From Crossaster papposus (taxonomy: Eukaryota; Echinodermata; Asteroidea; Velatida; Solasteridae), in NCBI GenBank assembly GCA_037893245.1, contig JBAIAA010000441.1, forward strand, positions 1,984,001-2,048,000: 64,000 nucleotides of DNA, read 5' to 3'. Made by a program: the position numbers and the translations under genes. Shown one piece after another: positions 59,880-64,000 of the stretch. Within the stretch, counting starts at the first letter, position 1; every line of letters begins with the position of its first letter. Under the pieces are notes generated by a model. It made no database searches, had not been told where the DNA came from, and was given only the letters and a program-made list of their open reading frames with translations.

Positions 59880-60235
59880 AGATTATAACACCTCACTCAC
59901 ATATTCTGTGTCTTGATTGGCCGAGAGCGCGGCACGTGTCACTTGCTATTTTTACTATTTTTTACTTGCGCTATCCAAAAAGACTATACCACGCAAAAAG
60001 GACTATGCGCATAGCAACACACGAACTATGCGCATAGCAACGAAAGCGTGACTGAAACCCAGACGTGTGTTTCGGTGCATTGCGTAAACATTGCTCTATC
60101 ACCTTCGCACCCGTTCATCAAGGCAACAAAGTACACGTATGATCGAGAGACGTATAATTCGGAGATTTTTTGTCATTACTATACCTTCAGGAAGCTTCAA
60201 TTGTGCAGAATCTGTGAGTGAGGTTTTATAAAACA
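59880..60235. mobile_element. Inverted-repeat element of about 350 bp
   Basis: The left end ATAACACCTCACTCACATATTC and the right end, inverted, CTGTGAGTGAGGTTTTAT pair over about 25 bp with few mismatches. The interior has a duplicated ACTATGCGCATAGCAAC. No coding frame. Confidence 0.6.
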
Positions 60236-60398
60236 AATATTGACTGCTTTATTTCGCGGTATAGTAAAACTAGCCTCCCTCGGTGATCCATGGAGCATTC
60301 TATTTTCCCTCGGCTTCGCCTCGGGAAAATAGAATGCTCCATGGATCACCTCGGGAGGCTAGTTTTACTATACCACTCAAAGCAGTCAATATTTGTAT
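60233..60398. repeat. Large hairpin with CCTCGG-type loop
   Basis: Arms of about 75-80 bp (CAAATATTGACTGC, TATAGTAAAACTAGCCTCC, TGATCCATGGAGCATTCTAT) pair across the loop CCCTCGGCTTCGCCTCGGG. The stem also carries CCTCGG at its inner junctions (CCCTCGGTGATCC and GGATCACCTCGGG). Confidence 0.9.
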
Positions 60399-60404
60399 AC
60401 TAGA

Positions 60405-60515
60405 GATATAGTCTAGAGATAGAGACTAGAGACTATATAGAGACTAGAGACGAGACTATAGGGACTAAAGAGACTAGAAACTGACTATTATGAGACTAGA
60501 GACTGCATATAGACT
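60405..60515. repeat. AGAGACTAG-type minisatellite
   Basis: Irregular repeats of GAGACTAGAGACT occur here and, more briefly, at 59845-59880. Non-coding. Confidence 0.75.
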
Positions 60516-60724
60516 ATCATATGGTGCATCATTTGTGGCAGCGATTATCTCTATATATAATCTGTAGAATCCTACAGTCCTACAAAATGGTTTCCCGCAT
60601 ATACTGCAACGTGTACCAGTGATCAGTGAATAGGCGCAGCATCTACTTGGACGTGTACCCGTGAAAGGCACGTACACATACACAATTACACATACAAGTA
60701 CATGTAAACGGCCATTGTTGTTCC

Positions 60725-61015
60725 GTGTATAATTTGAAATGGGGTGGGAGAGCTGGTTGCCGCTTGTTCACGACACGATTTTTTTTGTCCGTTTCTGACT
60801 TTGTGTCAAACTTGTTTTACTATTTAGCTAAGAAATGGCAGCATTTGAAAAATAGCCCACGCAACGTGCTGGACATAGTGATAGAATGTCGAAATTCCGT
60901 AATGCTGATGATCTCATCTACGGACGAAGTCGAAGAGATAATAATAAGAGGCTTTCTCGAAACTACGGTTCATAAAATTACTCGAGACGGAATTCAAAAA
61001 TTGTCAACCTTATAA
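60725..61015 (+). CDS. Unrecognised 96-codon open frame, low support
   Basis: The second half reads like protein (VLDIVIECRNSVMLMISSTD, EVEEIIIRGFLETTVHKITR) and uses codons evenly, but I see no domain, no clear splice sites and no homologous context. It lies 740 bp upstream of the next plus-strand gene and could be a decayed transposon piece. Confidence 0.2.
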   Translation: MYNLKWGGRAGCRLFTTRFFLSVSDFVSNLFYYLAKKWQHLKNSPRNVLDIVIECRNSVMLMISSTDEVEEIIIRGFLETTVHKITRDGIQKLSTL

Positions 61016-61756
61016 ATAAGCTTGTAATCACATAGTTCAAGTTGCAGTCTTGGTGAGCAGATATGGTATGAAATTTGTAAATGACGCAATTAATGCAAAT
61101 AGCTGATAAACTCTCGGCCTCCCATGTCAGCGACTCAGCGGCGTTTCATTTTTTATGTACATGTAATTGTAATAATAATAACTGTTAGTGTTACTGTTAA
61201 GAAATTGTGTGGATTTTGGCGACATTTTGAACCACATTAAATTTAAAGAGATAATCATTTGTCAATATTCGTCTCGCTCGGCCTCTAGTACTAGCACAAG
61301 ATAATGCCCAAATGTTAAAAGAGCGATAACTATACTATAGGCCAGTAACAAGGTACATGTATGATGTACTGTCATTGTGGGCTTGAATGGGAATTCATGA
61401 TGAATGGGAATCGCCTGGGACGATTCCGATTATTGTGTTCATTCGTGATGTTATTTTTGGTAGGCAATGAAAACATAGAAGTTCATTGAAGTTGTTGCTA
61501 AATACAAAAATGAATGTTCATTTGGCTGTTACTTGAACCTAGGGCTAGGCTTCGTTCCGTGTATGTCCAGCGTTACTGCCAAACTGCATCATGAATAAAG
61601 CCAAAACTGAAACACAATTTCGTTTAACAAAACGGCACTTGCTTGCGACTAAACCTAAATTGTGACAAATCGGAAATACTGTGTTAATATGAGTCTCCAT
61701 CGACATCCAATCAGCGCTCTCATTACGCACAGTTTCTGACCCGTTGTACAACGGAC

Positions 61757-62159
61757 ATGGCGGCTTCTGAAGACGGAAGACCGCGCCGATATCAAAGACT
61801 CGCCTCTGCGTTTACATGCATGTTGCACTGTGATGCAGGAGCCAAAAGCAGTGTTTCAACATTTTCCATACAAAGCTGGTCTGAGTGGTCTCGCTTCCTC
61901 GAGTTTGCAGACAAATGGAAGATTTTGAAGGGAAAACAACAATCGAATATAAAGAGAGAAATTCTGGTCAACGTTCAAAGGTCTAGACTCCGACCAGTGC
62001 AGTGGCAGAAAGCGGATGGTTTAACAATAACATCGGCAGGCGGACCACCAAACAATGCTGGATATCGTCTATCTTGCTACGCTTGGTTCAGGGATATGAA
62101 TAAGATCGAGAAAGTCACAGCTGTCCAAGAGAAACGACAAAGGGAAATCTCCGAAACCG
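61757..62159 (+). CDS. Second gene, exon 1: uncharacterised metazoan protein
   Basis: ATG at 61757 lies in a good context (GGACATGGCG), giving 134 codons plus one base before donor GTAAAT. Notable segments are SVSTFSIQSWSEWSRFLEFA, DKWKILKG and GYRLSCYAWFRDMNKIEK, followed by a charged EKRQREISET. This resembles an uncharacterised invertebrate family with a conserved Trp/Phe helix and a G-Y-x-x-C-Y motif, often followed by Cys pairs; that memory is weak. The phase-1 end matches the exon at 62900. Confidence 0.7.
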
Positions 62160-62899
62160 GTAAATGTCGCATGTTTACAATTACATTACATATGATAAAC
62201 GTTTAGGGCCTAGACCCTCTCTATGATTTTATTTTCTTCCTTTAAGAATTCATGATCCTGCCGCTACTTGAGACTTTTGACTTTGTCGGGGCGATTATGA
62301 AGTTCAAAACACCTCGTTTCTTTTGTGTGGCTCCTAAAAAGATTTTGACACTCTAATAAGTAATATGATAAGACCACAGTCCTTATTCTCCTAACAATTG
62401 ACCTTCTCCTCAATAGTGTGCCCTGGTAAGCCGTGCTTTTACGGGGCCACACATTTGGACACACTTTGGTTAATAGTTACATGTAAACTGCTTGCTTTGC
62501 CGTGCGTAATTTGTCCGAGGAACTGTGGAGTTGTAATTATAATGGATGTGTTCTGTAGTAAAATCGCTCAGCTTTTTTACTATTTGCATTTATGCTTAAA
62601 TCTCGCCTCCAAAATTTTGAGAAATGTTGGCATCTGTTCTTACTTGGACGAAATGCACCGTGCAGTGGGCAATGGTAACTGTCATTTTGTAACCCAAAAG
62701 CCTTTTTGTAAACCCCGGCTTCTATGTTTCGGTCCGGCTACATCACCATTGCCAAACTGCATGAATGAAGCGCAAAGTGGGGTTATATTGACCTTGTTTT
62801 TATTTTGTATTTGTTTTTTTGTATCGAGTCATTTCGCTAAAATCCCTCATTGATTTTTTTTTCCCTTCTTGTTTCTCTCCATATTCAACCTATATGCAG
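62160..62899 (+). other. Intron 1 of the plus-strand gene
   Basis: 740 nt from donor GTAAATG to an acceptor ending CCTATATGCAG. The open frame at 62398-62853 inside it is not supported as an exon. Confidence 0.6.
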
Positions 62900-63096
62900 A
62901 TGCTAATCAGGAGACGAGCAGTGATGATGACAGACCTACAAAAAAGACTTGTGTTCACACAGATCCAGTGCCAGCCTACCATCTAAGCCCCAACGTTAAG
63001 CCCCAGTCCCACCGAAAGCCGGATACGCTACGGCCTACGGATCACCCCGGATGCACTACGGTTCATATCCGGGGTTATCCGGGAGTGGAACCGTAG
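62900..63096 (+). CDS. Second gene, exon 2, running into a transposon
   Basis: It begins two bases into a codon, completing Asp with the last base of exon 1, and reads ANQETSSDDDRPTKKTCVHT, then PVPAYHLSPNV. Host coding ends at the transposon boundary near 62998. The frame then continues for about 32 codons inside the element (KPQSHRKPDTLRPTDHPG and on) to TAG at 63094-63096. Either the last residues are transposon-derived or an upstream donor is used; a poor GTTAAG site lies at 62995. Confidence 0.6.
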
Positions 63097-63610
63097 TCAA
63101 ACCGTGATAAACCGTAGCCAATCCTGGACCATCCGGGACCATCCGGGGACATCCGTAGTACGTCCGGGAAGTCGAGCGTCACCCCGGATCAACATCTAGC
63201 ATCCGGTGTGATCCGGGGCCATCCGGGAAGGGAGAGGTGGCGGCGGAGAACCGTAGTGAAACCGTAGTGAAACCGTAGTGATGACCACGGATGACCACGG
63301 AAACACTATGGATCACCACAGATTCACTACGGTTTCACCACGGATGTGCCACGGTTCACCGGGGTGAACCGTGGCACATCCGGGATGAACCGTGGCAGAA
63401 CCGTAGTGAATCCGGAATGATCCGGGCCCATCTGTGGCGAAACCGTAGTAGAACCGTAGTAGAACCGTAGTAGGACCGTAGTAGGACCGGGGAACATGCC
63501 ACTTTTTTTTCGATTGCCTTTCCGGACCACCCCGGATCAAACGTCTGTTTCATCCGGGGCGAACCGGGGCGAACCGTAGCATATCCGGCTTTAGTGGGAC
63601 TGGGGCTTCA
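62996..63610. mobile_element. Inverted-repeat element built from CCGTAG/ATCCGG words
   Basis: Ends AGCCCCAGTCCCAC at 62999 and, inverted, at 63594-63607. Pairing continues about 36 bp through AAAGCCGGATA and GCTACGG. Flanks TTA and TCA resemble a 3-bp target copy. The interior is a shuffle of short words such as ACCGTAGT, ATCCGGG, CACGGAT and GTGAAACCGTAG. No transposase. Confidence 0.8.
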
Positions 63611-64000
63611 GAAGCATGTCCTACCGGCCATGTGCAGTATCTGCAAAAAATTGCATGGGTTGTGAAAATTGTAACATTAATGTGCTCACTTCAGTGATTT
63701 TGAGAATGATATACATGTAATTCCTAATTTTAATGGAAAAGTTGAGAGAATTATTCTCGAACTGGTTTTTGTGTACTAACTGACAATATTTAGGACAAGT
63801 CGGGAATCATTTTTTAGACACTTTTCATTCTTTTCATTCTTTTCATTCAGTTAACTTGCATTTTTCCTGTTCCACATGGCAACTATTTTCAAGGCTCTTT
63901 CTACATGTAATTGAAAAGTGTAACCTAGTTGAAACTTAATGGAACTACATACTGAAACATCCATTATGGAGTAAGAATATCCCTCTTTTTAAGAAAATAT
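63611..64000 (+). other. Flank after the transposon, possible continuation of the second gene
   Basis: Directly after the element, one frame reads HVLPAMCSICKKLHGL before a stop at 63661-63663; the C-x-x-C pair would suit a zinc-binding segment of the gene interrupted by the insertion. The frame differs by one from exon 2 as I join it, so the link is unproven. The rest is AT-rich and shows no gene. Confidence 0.3.

Noticed and set aside
62398..62853. 151-codon plus-strand frame
   Set aside because: It lies in the intron between two phase-matched exons, is rich in Cys/Phe/Leu as AT-rich DNA gives, and has no domain.

Overview
This is a eukaryotic window. It has long introns, spliced exons on both strands, non-LTR and tyrosine-recombinase-type retrotransposon remains, many short inverted-repeat transposons and no bacterial operons. 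The mix suggests a marine invertebrate: a ZU5-UPA-Death receptor gene of the UNC5C-like type, tRNA-derived SINE pieces, a Penelope-like fragment and a CR1/Jockey-group LINE. An echinoderm such as a sea star is my best guess, by inference only.

The main result is one gene on the minus strand running from about 59.0 kb down to about 2.2 kb. I assembled it by hand from splice sites, and the reading phases agree at every junction. In transcript order it encodes a signal peptide (58929-59012); a stalk with one furin-like cysteine repeat and a transmembrane helix (54770-55108); an array of 12 very small exon candidates (51.2-47.9 kb and 21.1-13.8 kb); a 55-nt linker exon (12856-12910); a 659-nt ZU5 and early UPA exon (11197-11855); the rest of UPA (9420-9551, 3573-3605); linker exons (2967-3258, 2709-2752); and a Death domain (2211-2522). 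Without the tiny exons it would be about 649 residues. The expected role is a membrane-anchored Death-domain signalling receptor with a very small ectodomain.

The tiny exons are the most unusual feature. Ten of the twelve sit at the same place in copies of a roughly 0.7-1.1 kb repeated intron unit. Eleven of twelve are a multiple of three long (6 to 30 nt), and all eleven are open in the phase demanded by the neighbouring large exons. Exon content differs from copy to copy while the flanking intron is conserved. This looks like an in-frame cassette system that could vary the juxtamembrane linker between the membrane helix and ZU5.

The introns are crowded with mobile DNA. At 6.4-9.1 kb is an A1-B1A2-B2 split-direct-repeat element, the layout of PAT/Ngaro-type YR retrotransposons, with an 18-bp minisatellite in one interior and a CCHC zinc knuckle in the other. 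At 22.3-28.5 kb an inverted-repeat element with two TATA boxes is split by a LINE whose ORF2 keeps one frame but carries three nonsense codons. At 28.9-45.9 kb lies a 17-kb block of tandem repeats, rich in CACGTG and TGACGTCA sites, punctuated by hairpins, poly-T runs and a recurring terminal module. Smaller elements include several MITEs with clear target duplications, a 1.26-kb foldback at 51.9-53.2 kb, two hairpins sharing a CCTCGG-type loop, and a 558-nt pure CCAG array.

At the right edge, on the plus strand, a second gene begins (61757-62159 joined to 62900). Its second exon runs directly into an inverted-repeat transposon (62999-63607), which would supply a new C-terminus and stop codon.
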